From Neorhizobium sp. UBA3556 (GTDB lineage Bacteria > Pseudomonadota > Alphaproteobacteria > Rhizobiales > Rhizobiaceae): 64,000 nucleotides of DNA. Numbering within the stretch: position 1 is the first letter of the stretch; each line of letters starts with the position of its first letter. Made by a program: the position numbers and the translations under genes. The notes beneath the pieces are model-generated. The model did not search any database. It saw only the letters and a list, made by a program, of their open reading frames with translations, and was not told the DNA's origin. The stretch covers positions 1,178,001 to 1,242,000 of the forward strand of contig DFNX01000016.1 in NCBI GenBank assembly GCA_002376235.1, in the 5' to 3' direction. Below, in pieces: positions 43,376-52,450 of the stretch.

Positions 43376-44523
43376 TGGTCTCCCACCGCAAACCTGGCCT
43401 TCAACAGGCACTCTTCATATTCCGCCTGCACCACCGAATCGAAGACGATGCCGCCGCCGACATTGAAGACCGCCCTTCCGCCGGAAAAAAGGCTGATCGT
43501 GCGGATAGCCACCGAAAATCGCATCGGCCCTGCCGGATCACACCAGCCGATCGCTCCGCAATAGACATCCCGTGGCACCTGTTCCAGCCTTTGCAGGATC
43601 GTCATGGCGGAAAGCTTTGGCGCTCCGGTGATCGACCCGCAGGGAAACAGCGCCCGCATGATCTCCGGCAGGCCGGCCTCCGGCAAGAGCTTCGCCCGGA
43701 CATGGCTCACCATCTGATGCACCGTCGGATAGGTTTCTATCTCGAAAAGTTTCGGCACCGAAAGCGTGCCTGCCTCGCTGACATGCGAGATATCGTTGCG
43801 CAGGAGATCGACGATCATCCGGTTTTCCGCCAGCGTCTTTTCATCCGCAAGCATACCGGCCTTGATCGCCTCGTCTTCCTCGGACGTCCCTCCCCGTGCG
43901 GCCGTCCCCTTCATCGGATGGGTCTCGATCCAGCCATCGGCATCCACCGAGAAGAACAGTTCCGGCGAACGCGAGACGATGGCAGGTCCGCCAAGCTCGG
44001 CAAGCGCGCCGTAGCGCACCGGCTGGCGTGCGATCAGCGACCAGAACAATTCCGGCGCATCCCCCGGCCAATGCGCCTCGATCGGCATGGTGAGATTGCC
44101 TTGAAAACAGTCTCCCTTGCGCAAGTGCTTATGCAAAACGGCAAAGCGGGCCGCGTAGCTCTCTTCGTTCCAGGCGGCTTGCGGATTGCTCAAGGCTGCA
44201 TTGGGCTTGATCCCAACGGGTTCTGAAAGCCGGAGATCGCCATTCTCAATCGGCCCGTCGAACACACCCATGCAGACAAGCGGTGTCTCCCGACCAGCAG
44301 GCACAAGCGGCCGAAGCTTTTCCTCGAACGCATAACCGGCCTCATAGGCAAGGTAACCGGCAAGCCACTTGCCGGAGGCTTTGCACGCCTCCAGCCGACG
44401 CAAGGCGGGTACGACCTCATCCACATGGCGGGCAACGACGAGTTCCGTTGGAGACGAAAACAACAGCTGCCGTCCTGCGAGATCGTCACGGAAGAGAATA
44501 TAGGGAGAAGAATTCTGATCCAT
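43360..44523 (-). CDS. pabB: Aminodeoxychorismate synthase component I
   Basis: Chorismate-using enzyme that makes 4-amino-4-deoxychorismate for folate synthesis. The 387-residue protein has the lysine-containing motif HPMKGTAARGGTSEED near residue 205, which distinguishes PabB (KGT) from anthranilate synthase (AGT), and FPCGSITGAPKLSAM near 290 plus IGWCDPAG near 326. GDCFQGNLTMP near 116 is the conserved substrate-binding segment with a Gly in place of the common Val. The glutamine-amidotransferase partner (PabA) is not in the window. ATG at 44523. Confidence 0.92.
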   Translation of the reverse strand: MDQNSSPYILFRDDLAGRQLLFSSPTELVVARHVDEVVPALRRLEACKASGKWLAGYLAYEAGYAFEEKLRPLVPAGRETPLVCMGVFDGPIENGDLRLSEPVGIKPNAALSNPQAAWNEESYAARFAVLHKHLRKGDCFQGNLTMPIEAHWPGDAPELFWSLIARQPVRYGALAELGGPAIVSRSPELFFSVDADGWIETHPMKGTAARGGTSEEDEAIKAGMLADEKTLAENRMIVDLLRNDISHVSEAGTLSVPKLFEIETYPTVHQMVSHVRAKLLPEAGLPEIMRALFPCGSITGAPKLSAMTILQRLEQVPRDVYCGAIGWCDPAGPMRFSVAIRTISLFSGGRAVFNVGGGIVFDSVVQAEYEECLLKARFAVGDQWISR

Positions 44524-44644
44524 GTCCCTTATCCGCGACGGCTCCCTGTCCGTTCTGTTACTCCGCCGCCATTGCGGATTTCACGCGCAATAACACTGTC
44601 ACCCTGCAGTTTGAAGCGCGGACTGCGAAATCCACTGCCGCATG

Positions 44645-45559
44645 TCATGCCGAAGAGGTCACCTGCCCGTGCCGGAAGCTGCGCAGGTGATCCACCAGGG
44701 CGCGCAGTTTTGGAGCCATGTTGCGGCGACTGGGGTAATATAGGTAGAAGCCTGCGAAACGAGGGCAGAAACGCTCAAGCACCGGCACCAGTTCGCCGCG
44801 CGCGATCGATGCCCGAAAACTGTCTTCCATGCCGAAACTGATACCTGCGCCCGCAGTCGCGAGTTTTATCATCAGCGCCATATCTGTCGTCGTAATCGCA
44901 TCCTTGACCGCGACGGAAAACTCCCGCCCGTCTTCCGCGAATTCCCACCGATAGGCCGGCAGGTTCGGCGCCCTTCTCCAGCCGATGCATCGGCGTTCGG
45001 TCAGTTCGCCTGGATGCGCGGGCACGCCGAAGCGCTCGATATAATCCGGCGACGCGACGGCAAGCTGGCGCTGCTCGCCGGAGACAGGAACCGCAATCAT
45101 GTCCTGCGCAATCACTTCGCCCAGCCGCACCCCGGCATCATAGCCTTCTTCGACGATATCGAACTCTTCGTCGGTTACGGTGATATGCAGTTTGACCTCG
45201 GGATTATTCTCCGCAAAGGAGGCCAGCATCGGTCCCGAAAGAAAACTCTCCGCAATCGATGACACGGCAAGCCGCAACTGTCCGCGTGGCCTGTCCCGCA
45301 GGCTGGCCGCCGCCTCGATGGCGGCCTGCATGCCGGAAAAGGCCGGTGCGACCTCCGCATAAAGCCGCTCGCCCGCCTCGGTCAGAGCGACACTGCGCGT
45401 GGTGCGGGAGACAACGGCAATACCAAGTGTTTCCTCCAGCTTGCGGATCGTCTGGCTGACGGCCGAGCGCGTGACGCCCAGCCGATCGGCAGCAGCACGA
45501 AAACTCCTCTCCTCGGCAACGATGACGAAAGCTGCAAGGGCATTGAAGTCAGGCAACAT
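44645..45559 (-). CDS. LysR family transcriptional regulator
   Basis: A 304-residue LysR-type regulator: winged helix-turn-helix in residues 1-60 (AAFVIVAEERSFRAAADRL, VSQTIRKLEETLG) and a periplasmic-binding-protein-like effector domain from about 90. The divergent neighbour is an SDR gene 111 bp away, and LysR proteins usually control the gene next to them, so it probably regulates the SDR-Atu4866 pair. The intergenic region contains TTATC/ACTTAC-type dyads but no clear T-N11-A box I would call. Confidence 0.9.
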   Translation of the reverse strand: MLPDFNALAAFVIVAEERSFRAAADRLGVTRSAVSQTIRKLEETLGIAVVSRTTRSVALTEAGERLYAEVAPAFSGMQAAIEAAASLRDRPRGQLRLAVSSIAESFLSGPMLASFAENNPEVKLHITVTDEEFDIVEEGYDAGVRLGEVIAQDMIAVPVSGEQRQLAVASPDYIERFGVPAHPGELTERRCIGWRRAPNLPAYRWEFAEDGREFSVAVKDAITTTDMALMIKLATAGAGISFGMEDSFRASIARGELVPVLERFCPRFAGFYLYYPSRRNMAPKLRALVDHLRSFRHGQVTSSA

Positions 45560-45670
45560 TGGTTATCTACACTTACCAAACTGGAAATCATTAGACGGCT
45601 TATCGCAACAATGCGCTCGGATTACCTTCATGGCAACCGCAATCAGGCGGCAAACATGGAAGGAAATGTC

Positions 45671-46393
45671 ATGGACAAGGTTGTTCTCATCACCGGCGCC
45701 TCCAGCGGCATCGGGGCAGGAATTGCGCGGGAACTCGCAAAGGCCGGGGCGACTGTCGTGCTGGGTGCCCGGCGCACCGAACGTCTCGAAGAACTGGCCG
45801 ATGAAATCCGTAGGACTGGCGGAAAGGTCATGACCCGCAAGCTCGATGTGACGGACCGCACCGATGTTGCATCTTTCGCCGACGCCGCAAGACACGAGTT
45901 CGGCCGTATCGACGTCATCGTCAACAATGCCGGCATCATGCCGCTGTCACTCATGGCCTCGATGAAGGTCGACGAATGGGACCGCATGGTTGATGTCAAC
46001 ATCAAGGGCGTTCTTTACGGCGTGGCTGCCGTTCTGCCCGAGATGACGGAACGCGGCTCGGGCCACATCATCAACATCGCCTCGATCGGCGCGCTTCAGG
46101 TCGTACCGACGGCGGCAGTCTATTGCGCCACGAAATTCGCCGTCAGGGTCATATCGGACGGGTTGCGACAGGAAAACGACAGGGTGCGCGTCACCTGCAT
46201 CCATCCCGGTGTGGTGGAAAGCGAACTGGCCAGCACGATCACCGATCCCGTTGCCGCCGAAGGCATGAAGACCTACCGGGCGATCGCGCTTGCTCCGGAT
46301 GCGATCGCCCGCGCGGTGCGCTTCGCCATCGAGCAGCCGGAAGACGTGGATGTCAACGAGATCGTCGTACGCCCGACAAAGACGGCCCACTGA
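45671..46393 (+). CDS. SDR family oxidoreductase (clavulanate dehydrogenase-like)
   Basis: A 240-residue short-chain dehydrogenase with VVLITGASSGIGAGIARELAKAG at 3-24, NNAGIMPLSLM near 88, and the catalytic S in NIASIGA with YCATKFAV (Y-x3-K) near 152. The R-R-T-E-R segment after beta-2 (GARRTERLEEL) suggests NADP preference. Substrate unknown. Start at 45671 follows AAGGAAATGTC; a small Atu4866-type gene follows after 19 bp. Confidence 0.9.
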   Translation: MDKVVLITGASSGIGAGIARELAKAGATVVLGARRTERLEELADEIRRTGGKVMTRKLDVTDRTDVASFADAARHEFGRIDVIVNNAGIMPLSLMASMKVDEWDRMVDVNIKGVLYGVAAVLPEMTERGSGHIINIASIGALQVVPTAAVYCATKFAVRVISDGLRQENDRVRVTCIHPGVVESELASTITDPVAAEGMKTYRAIALAPDAIARAVRFAIEQPEDVDVNEIVVRPTKTAH

Positions 46394-46412
46394 TCACTCC
46401 AGCACGGGAGGA

Positions 46413-46772
46413 ATGACCATGAGCAACCCACTCGCCATCATTGTCGCAATCATCATCGCCACCGCGGCCTCACTTGGAGCCGCGGTCCATCTGGCAAAGG
46501 CAGAAGACAGCATGAACACGCAGGCACAAGCGCAGAACCACCCCTATCTCGGCATGTGGGTAACCGGGGACGACCGCATTCGACAGGAACTGTTGCCCAG
46601 CGGTCGTTACGACGAAGCCCGGGGAAACAGGAAGAGTGCCTATCAGGGTCGTTATCTCGTGACCGGCACCCATATCGATTACTGGGACGATACCGGCTTC
46701 ACCGCTGACGGGACATTCGTCGAAAACGACGTCCTGCATCACGGAGGCATGATTTTCTACCGGGAGAAATAG
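46413..46772 (+). CDS. Atu4866-type small exported protein
   Basis: A 119-residue protein with an N-terminal hydrophobic segment (about 5-27, ending AKAEDS) and a domain with YLGMWVTGDDRIRQELLPSGRY, GRYLVTGTHIDYWDDTGF and LHHGGMIFYRE. This matches the small lipocalin-like fold described as Atu4866, named from Agrobacterium; function unknown. GGGAGGA sits just before the ATG. It follows an SDR gene, the same partner I associate with it in other rhizobia. Confidence 0.8.
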   Translation: MTMSNPLAIIVAIIIATAASLGAAVHLAKAEDSMNTQAQAQNHPYLGMWVTGDDRIRQELLPSGRYDEARGNRKSAYQGRYLVTGTHIDYWDDTGFTADGTFVENDVLHHGGMIFYREK

Positions 46773-46862
46773 CAAGGATCAGGCTGCTGGCGCACGTTGG
46801 TAAAACATCATGCGCTGGCGGCCATCCAAAGCCTGATATCCGGCCCCGAAATCGGTTTGACC

Positions 46863-47933
46863 TCAGGCCACCCCAACCCTCAACAAGTCGTGGAAATGCA
46901 CGATGCCGATCGGTCGCTTGTCCTCATCGACCACCAGAAGCGCCCCGATGCTGTGCTTGTTGAGAAGCGCCATGGCAGCCGTCGCAAGCGTCGTCTTGCC
47001 GACGGTCTTCGGATTGATCGTCATCACCTCGTCGACAATCATCGTGCTGAGATTACCATCGAGATGGCGGGCAATATCGCCATCGGTCAGAACACCGCAG
47101 ATACGTCCCTCGTCATCGATCACGCCGACACAGCCAAAGCGCTTGGCCGAAAGCTCGCGGATGGCATCCGGCATCGAAGCGCCCTTGTTCACCAGCGGCA
47201 GCTGCTCGCCCGTATGCATGAGGTCGCTGACATGGGAAAGCATCGCACCGAGCTTGCCGCCCGGATGATAAACGCGGAAATCCGCCGCCGAAAAGCCGCG
47301 TGCTTCAAGAAGCGCAACGGCAAGCGCATCGCCGAGCGCAAGCTGCAGCAAGGTCGAAGTGGTCGGCGCAAGGCCATGCGGACAGGCTTCCTGCGCCTTC
47401 GGCAGAAGAAGAACGATGTCGGCCTCGCGCGCCAGTGTCGATGTTTCGCCCGAAGTCAGTGCGATCAGCGGAACGGAAAAGCGACGGGTAAACGAAACGA
47501 TGCCCTGCAGTTCGGCCGTCTCGCCGCTCCAGGAAAGAGCCAGCACGACGTCGCCGGGTGCAATCATGCCCAGATCGCCGTGATTTGCCTCGACGGGATG
47601 GACAAAGAAGGAGGGCGTGCCGGTAGAGGCAAGGCTTGCCGAAATCTTGCGACCGATATGCCCGCTCTTGCCGACACCGGTAATCACCACTCGACCGTCG
47701 ATTGCGCCGATCGTCTCCACAGCCTGACGAAAGGCTGAAGCAAGACGATCCTTCAGAGCTTCTTCAAGAGCACTAAGCCCTTGCTGCCCAAAGGAAATTG
47801 TCCGCAAAGCGGAATCGACGACGTCGTGTTCGACGAGTTGTAATGCGCGCTTGATCATGATCGGCAGGCTTAGTCCCTTTTCCACTTCAAGTCCATCAGC
47901 TTTCGCCGCGGTCCTTTGTCCATCCACCATCAT
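46863..47933 (-). CDS. kpsF: Arabinose-5-phosphate isomerase (KpsF/KdsD)
   Basis: Interconverts ribulose-5-phosphate and arabinose-5-phosphate, the first step to Kdo for lipopolysaccharide. The 356-residue frame has a SIS domain with GVGKSGHIGRKISASLASTGTP near residue 85 and FVHPVEANHGDLGMI near 108, then two CBS domains (about 230-355) with DIARHLDGNLS. The core starts around an ATG at 47858 (MIKRALQLVEHD); the residues before it to 47933 look protein-like but atypical, so the true start is uncertain. It is divergent from the beta-barrel gene. Confidence 0.92.
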   Translation of the reverse strand: MMVDGQRTAAKADGLEVEKGLSLPIMIKRALQLVEHDVVDSALRTISFGQQGLSALEEALKDRLASAFRQAVETIGAIDGRVVITGVGKSGHIGRKISASLASTGTPSFFVHPVEANHGDLGMIAPGDVVLALSWSGETAELQGIVSFTRRFSVPLIALTSGETSTLAREADIVLLLPKAQEACPHGLAPTTSTLLQLALGDALAVALLEARGFSAADFRVYHPGGKLGAMLSHVSDLMHTGEQLPLVNKGASMPDAIRELSAKRFGCVGVIDDEGRICGVLTDGDIARHLDGNLSTMIVDEVMTINPKTVGKTTLATAAMALLNKHSIGALLVVDEDKRPIGIVHFHDLLRVGVA

Positions 47934-48005
47934 CCAGCCATTTCAACCAATCCTTAACCACGGTGATTTACATTTGGGTAAGCATTTGAGGTTGCCGGGC
48001 ATTCG

Positions 48006-49565
48006 ATGAGAAACACGCTTCTGACAGACACGGCCCGACGCGGGCGGCGGACAGCCATAGGCCTTGCCGTCGCGATCGCAGCCGTGTCCGGCGGCAACGT
48101 GGCCCATGCTCAAAGCCTCTTTTCCAATACGACAACTCCCCTGCCCGGCCTGCCCGACAGCCAGTTCGGAACCGCCGGCACGGCAAGCGTCACGGGCGGC
48201 GCGACCACGGCGACTTGGCCGACCTCATTCACGCAGGGCGGTGCGGACCAGAGTGCATCCGGTCCCTACGATCCGACCGTGGCTACAGCGCCGCAACGGC
48301 CTGCCCAACCGGAAAACACTGGCGAACCAGACGATCTGAACCAGTCCTATGAAGAAGACCTGAACCAGCAATACGACCAGCCGCTGGACGATGGCACGAC
48401 GCCCATCGACCGTACCGGATTGGAAGCGCAACGTCGCGAGAAAGCGGCGGCTCCCGGCGTGCGCCTGGGTACCTTTGTTTTGCGCCCCTCCGTCAACCAG
48501 AGCATCAACACCGAGATTACCCGCGACCAAGGCTCGAAAGAGACGCGCAACTACCTTGCGACAGGTATACGCGGAACGCTGACCTCCGACTGGTCGCGGC
48601 ACGCGCTGACGATTACCGGCGAAGGTGTCTACGAGCGCAATCTGAAGGGAAACCAGAACGACACCGATCCGAATGCCCGAATTGGAGCCGACCTGCGGCT
48701 TGATCTCGCGGACGACACGATCGCGCATATTACCGGAAACTACAGTTTCGAGCGCGAGGATGTCGCCGATCCGAATGCGATTGGCGATGCTTCCGAGCAG
48801 GCTGGTGTCCATCAGTTCGAGACCGAAGCGTCTATCGAACGTGAGGTAGGGCGCATTCGAGGTTTGGCTGCGATCGGCGCCAGCCGAGATGTCTATACCG
48901 ATGCCAAACTGTCCGATGGTTCCGTCTTCAGCATGAAGGACAGAAACCGCACCGGCATCGACGCGCGCCTGCGCCTTGGCTACGAACTTTCGCCGGCGAT
49001 CATTCCGTTTGCCGAAGTCGCCATTGGCCATACATTCTACGACCGCCGCCGCGACAACGCCGGATACCAGCGCTCGTCGGACAACTATGCGGCACGCGCC
49101 GGCGTCGCATTCGATTTCGGGGAAAAGCTGCGCGGCGAGCTTGCGGGCGGCTATCAGCGCGTCTCCTATGACGACGCGCGGCTAGATGCCGTCGATGCCT
49201 TTACCGCGGACGGCAATGTCAGCTGGTCGCCCCGACGCGGCACCGATATCAATATCGGGCTTCGCAGCACGGTCCAGGACTCCACCGCTGCCGACCAGGG
49301 TGGTTGGGCCGAATATCAGCTGAGCTCTGCTCTTGCCCACCAGATGCGCGAGCATCTCGTTGCGCGCCTGACGGGGAGCGCGACATATCGCGATTTCCAG
49401 GGATCCATAGACAACAACACGACCTGGATCGCCGGCGCGGGCCTGACATGGAGCATCAACCGCTATCTCGATATGACCGGCGATATCGAATACGAAACCA
49501 CGACAGGCGGTGGTTCCGATCAGGACATCTTGCGGGCCGGAGTTGGCCTGACCTTGAGACGTTAA
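48006..49565 (+). CDS. Outer-membrane beta-barrel protein
   Basis: A 519-residue exported protein: signal peptide (about 1-36, ending VAHAQS), a Thr/Ser/Pro-rich and acidic linker (to about 155), then a C-terminal barrel of alternating strands such as ALTITGEGVYERNLKG, FEFEREDVADPN-like turns and GAGLTWSINRYLDMTGDIEY, ending in an aromatic-poor LTLRR. It resembles the large rhizobial BBP2-type porin-like barrels; the cargo is unknown. ATG at 48006. The neighbours (kpsF, galU) are also envelope genes, but no operon is evident. Confidence 0.75.
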   Translation: MRNTLLTDTARRGRRTAIGLAVAIAAVSGGNVAHAQSLFSNTTTPLPGLPDSQFGTAGTASVTGGATTATWPTSFTQGGADQSASGPYDPTVATAPQRPAQPENTGEPDDLNQSYEEDLNQQYDQPLDDGTTPIDRTGLEAQRREKAAAPGVRLGTFVLRPSVNQSINTEITRDQGSKETRNYLATGIRGTLTSDWSRHALTITGEGVYERNLKGNQNDTDPNARIGADLRLDLADDTIAHITGNYSFEREDVADPNAIGDASEQAGVHQFETEASIEREVGRIRGLAAIGASRDVYTDAKLSDGSVFSMKDRNRTGIDARLRLGYELSPAIIPFAEVAIGHTFYDRRRDNAGYQRSSDNYAARAGVAFDFGEKLRGELAGGYQRVSYDDARLDAVDAFTADGNVSWSPRRGTDINIGLRSTVQDSTAADQGGWAEYQLSSALAHQMREHLVARLTGSATYRDFQGSIDNNTTWIAGAGLTWSINRYLDMTGDIEYETTTGGGSDQDILRAGVGLTLRR

Positions 49566-49937
49566 TCACGTTTTCGTGAATTCTCGTGATGCGCCACAAG
49601 CATACGTCGCCAACGCCATCGATGGCTTTTGCCTCCAAAACGAGCAAAAAATCACATCTCCTACCATGACGTCATGACAACTTGTCGCAAGTTGTCGTAA
49701 CCCGCGGGCCGGTGAACATATGTTTCGCGCCTGACACAAACGATCTCTCTCCCATGCTTTAGACGCAATGGTGAGATCACCGCTCCGCTTCGTCCGTTGA
49801 GGGCGGATTTGTAAAATGGCGATGTATACGGACCTTCGCCCTCTTCCTTCTGTTAGCAGATGCAGCATATAGCGCCGCATTCGGCAAGTTTTTGCCGCAA
49901 CGCAACATTGCCGCATGGCGTAAGTTGAGGTTCTAAA
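49566..49937. other. 372-bp intergenic region with two palindromes, upstream of the sugar transporter
   Basis: No gene is apparent. It contains two adjacent symmetric elements: CATGACGTCATG at 49665-49676 (12 bp, perfect) and GACAACTTG/CAAGTTGTC at 49676-49696 (9-bp arms, TCG centre), about 250 bp before the transporter start. The rest is unremarkable AT-mixed sequence. Confidence 0.6.
49665..49696. promoter_or_regulatory. Tandem palindromic operator-like sites
   Basis: CATGACGTCATG (49665-49676) and, sharing its last base, arms GACAACTTG (49676-49684) and CAAGTTGTC (49688-49696) around TCG. Both are perfect. They would suit a dimeric repressor or activator of the downstream transporter gene. 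Not followed by T-runs. Factor unknown. Confidence 0.5.
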
Positions 49938-51221
49938 TTGGCTAGTCTTCCCAATAACGGCACACAGGCCGGAAGCGCACTGTCTTCCCGCGCAGGCGCC
50001 AACAATTATCAGTTCGCTCTCATTGCTCTGACGTCACTGTTCTTCATGTGGGGTTTCATTACCTGCCTGAACGACATCCTGATCCCGCATCTGAAGAACG
50101 TCTTCTCGCTGAATTACACGCAGTCGATGCTCATCCAGTTCTGCTTCTTCGGGGCATATTTCATCGTTTCGCTGCCCGCCGGCGCGCTCGTCAAGCGCAT
50201 CAGCTATAAGTGGGGCATCGTCGTCGGCCTGTTGATCGCAGCAGTCGGCTGCGCACTGTTCATCCCGGCCGCCGCCTATCGCGTCTATGGCCTGTTCCTC
50301 GGCGCACTCTTCATCCTCGCATCGGGTGTGACCGTCCTTCAGGTTGCCGCAAACCCCTATGTGACGGAACTCGGCGCCCCCGAAACCGCCGCTAGCCGCC
50401 TGACATTGACCCAGGCCTTCAATGCGCTCGGCACGACGGTAGCCCCGCTCTTCGGCGCATTCCTGATCCTTTCCGCCGCAACCGGCGACATCGCCACAGC
50501 CACCGGTCAGCAGTTGGAAACGCTGCGTCTGGAAGAAGCTGACGCCGTGCGCTTCCCCTACATGCTTCTGGCAATCGCCTTCCTCGTTCTTTCGGCAATC
50601 TTCGCGGCGCTGAAACTGCCGCAGATCGAAGAGGCAGAAGTTGCGTCGGATGGCACGGAACGCGCATCGGCATGGTCTTACCGTCACCTCGTACTCGGTG
50701 CGATCGGCATCTTCGTATACGTCGGCGGTGAAGTCTCGGTCGGCAGCTTCCTGGTCAACTATCTCGCAGAACCGACGATCGCCAATCTGCCGGAAGCCGA
50801 AGCCGCCCATTACGTCGCCTATTTCTGGGGTGGCGCAATGATCGGCCGCTTCATCGGCGCTTACGCAATGCGCTACATCGAGGACGGCAAGGCTCTCGCC
50901 TTTAACGCCATCATCGCAGCCCTGCTGCTGCTGATGACCGTGTTTACCGGTGGCAAGCTGGCCATGTGGGCGGTGCTCGCGGTCGGCCTGTTCAACTCGA
51001 TCATGTTCCCGACCATCTTCAGCCTGGCGCTGAAAGGCCTCGGCCGTCACACCAGCCAGGGCTCGGGCATCCTGTGCCTGGCCATCGTCGGCGGCGCGAT
51101 CGTCCCGGTCCTCATGGGCGCACTGGCCGATACGTTCACCATTCACATGGCGTTCCTGATGCCGGTACTGTGCTACGTTTACATCTTCTACTACGGCATC
51201 AAGGGCCATAAGGCAGTCTGA
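49938..51221 (+). CDS. Sugar MFS transporter (FucP/GluP-like)
   Basis: A 427-residue permease with twelve predicted helices. FFMWGFITCLNDILIPHLK near residue 35 and PAGALVKRISYKWGIVVGL near 82 are hallmarks of the fucose/glucose/galactose:proton symporter branch; NPYVTELGAP near 139 is also typical. The precise sugar is unknown. The start appears to be TTG at 49938: it follows GAGG at 49927-49930, there is no ATG nearby, and the N-terminus MASLPNNGTQAG is plausible. A very strong perfect palindrome terminates it at 51302. Confidence 0.88.
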   Translation: MASLPNNGTQAGSALSSRAGANNYQFALIALTSLFFMWGFITCLNDILIPHLKNVFSLNYTQSMLIQFCFFGAYFIVSLPAGALVKRISYKWGIVVGLLIAAVGCALFIPAAAYRVYGLFLGALFILASGVTVLQVAANPYVTELGAPETAASRLTLTQAFNALGTTVAPLFGAFLILSAATGDIATATGQQLETLRLEEADAVRFPYMLLAIAFLVLSAIFAALKLPQIEEAEVASDGTERASAWSYRHLVLGAIGIFVYVGGEVSVGSFLVNYLAEPTIANLPEAEAAHYVAYFWGGAMIGRFIGAYAMRYIEDGKALAFNAIIAALLLLMTVFTGGKLAMWAVLAVGLFNSIMFPTIFSLALKGLGRHTSQGSGILCLAIVGGAIVPVLMGALADTFTIHMAFLMPVLCYVYIFYYGIKGHKAV

Positions 51222-51301
51222 TCATGCCATCAGGGCGGGGGAAATCTCCGCCCGAAAAGTCATGCCCTCCACCAGAGGTGGAGGTTACTTACTTCATAAC
51301 G

Positions 51302-51337
51302 AAAGAAGCCGCCGAGACATGTCTCGGCGGCTTCTTT
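51302..51337. terminator. Bidirectional intrinsic terminator (perfect 36-nt palindrome)
   Basis: Arms AAAGAAGCCGCCGAGACA (51302-51319) and TGTCTCGGCGGCTTCTTT (51320-51337) are exact complements with no spacer; the hairpin would close with the central bases as loop. It separates the transporter and galU genes, which converge, and can stop both. Confidence 0.9.
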
Positions 51338-51359
51338 GACTTGTAATCGAAGGCAGTTC

Positions 51360-52250
51360 TTACTTCAGCTTGGCAGCAAGCGCCTTCAGCGGACCTTCGA
51401 TCGCCGGACGGATATCCGGGCGCTGCAGCGCGAATGCGAGGTTGGCGAGAATGAAGCCATCTTTGGCGCCGCAGTCATAGGTATCACCGGTGAAGGGATA
51501 GGCTGCAAATTCCTGGGCCTGAGCCAGCGCAAGCATGCCGTCCGTCAGCTGGATTTCGTTGCCCGCACCGCGCTCCTGCGTTTCCAGGATCTTGAAGATC
51601 TCGGGCTGCAGGATATAGCGGCCGTTGATGAAGAAGTTGGACGGAGCCGTACCCTTGGCCGGCTTCTCGACCATCTCGGTAATCTTGAAGCCACCATTGC
51701 CGACGGAAGCGCCCTTGCCGACGATGCCGTATTTATGCGCCTGTTCCGGATCGCATTCCTCGACCGCCAGAACGTTACCGCCTGTCTGTTCGTAAAGCTC
51801 GACCATGCCTTTGAGGCAGCTCTTTTCCGACGACATGATCATGTCGGGCAAAAGCACTGCGAAAGGCTCGTCGCCAACGATATCGCGTGCGCACCATACG
51901 GCATGACCAAGACCGAGCGGCACCTGCTGTCGAGTGAAGCTGGCGGTACCGGCCTTCGGCAAGATATGCGAAAGAAGCGTCAGTTCGGCGTTTTTGTTGC
52001 GCTCGCGCAGCATCTGCTCCAGTTCGAACTGGATATCGAAATAGTCTTCGATCACGCCCTTGCCGCGACCGGTGACGAAAACAAAATGCTCAATGCCGGC
52101 TTCAGCCGCTTCATCCACCACATACTGAATGACCGGCTTGTCGACGACGGTCAGCATTTCCTTCGGAACGGCCTTGGTCGCCGGAAGAAAACGCGTGCCA
52201 AGCCCGGCAACCGGAAATACTGCTTTGCGGATCTTACGCTGTTCAGACAC
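51360..52250 (-). CDS. galU: UTP-glucose-1-phosphate uridylyltransferase
   Basis: Makes UDP-glucose for exopolysaccharide, lipopolysaccharide and cyclic glucan synthesis. The 296-residue nucleotidyltransferase begins with VFPVAGLGTRFLPATKAVPKEML at 11-33 (the pyrophosphorylase signature) and has PVIQYVVDEA near 40, FAVLLPDMIMSSE near 133 and MVEKPAKGTAPSN near 194. Start ATG is at 52250 with GGAGG upstream on the minus strand. It converges with the sugar transporter gene on the other side of a strong terminator. Confidence 0.96.
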   Translation of the reverse strand: MSEQRKIRKAVFPVAGLGTRFLPATKAVPKEMLTVVDKPVIQYVVDEAAEAGIEHFVFVTGRGKGVIEDYFDIQFELEQMLRERNKNAELTLLSHILPKAGTASFTRQQVPLGLGHAVWCARDIVGDEPFAVLLPDMIMSSEKSCLKGMVELYEQTGGNVLAVEECDPEQAHKYGIVGKGASVGNGGFKITEMVEKPAKGTAPSNFFINGRYILQPEIFKILETQERGAGNEIQLTDGMLALAQAQEFAAYPFTGDTYDCGAKDGFILANLAFALQRPDIRPAIEGPLKALAAKLK

Positions 52251-52450
52251 TCATGCCTCCTGAATGCACTTCATTGTGCGGATATGAAACCTTCGGGGTT
52301 GTAGTGTGCAATTGCTACCGTTTCGCAAAAGGCTCCCACGAACCCGTGATCTATGGTAAAGAATTTGTTGACTCTATTTTGTTAAGACATCGTTGAGCCG
52401 CATACCAGACACGCCATGAATGGCGCATGAAGGAATGGATACGACTGCCT

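Noticed and set aside
52382..52396. CtrA-like site upstream of the lytic transglycosylase
   Set aside because: TTAA-N7-TTGA has one mismatch to the box and stands alone; not strong enough.
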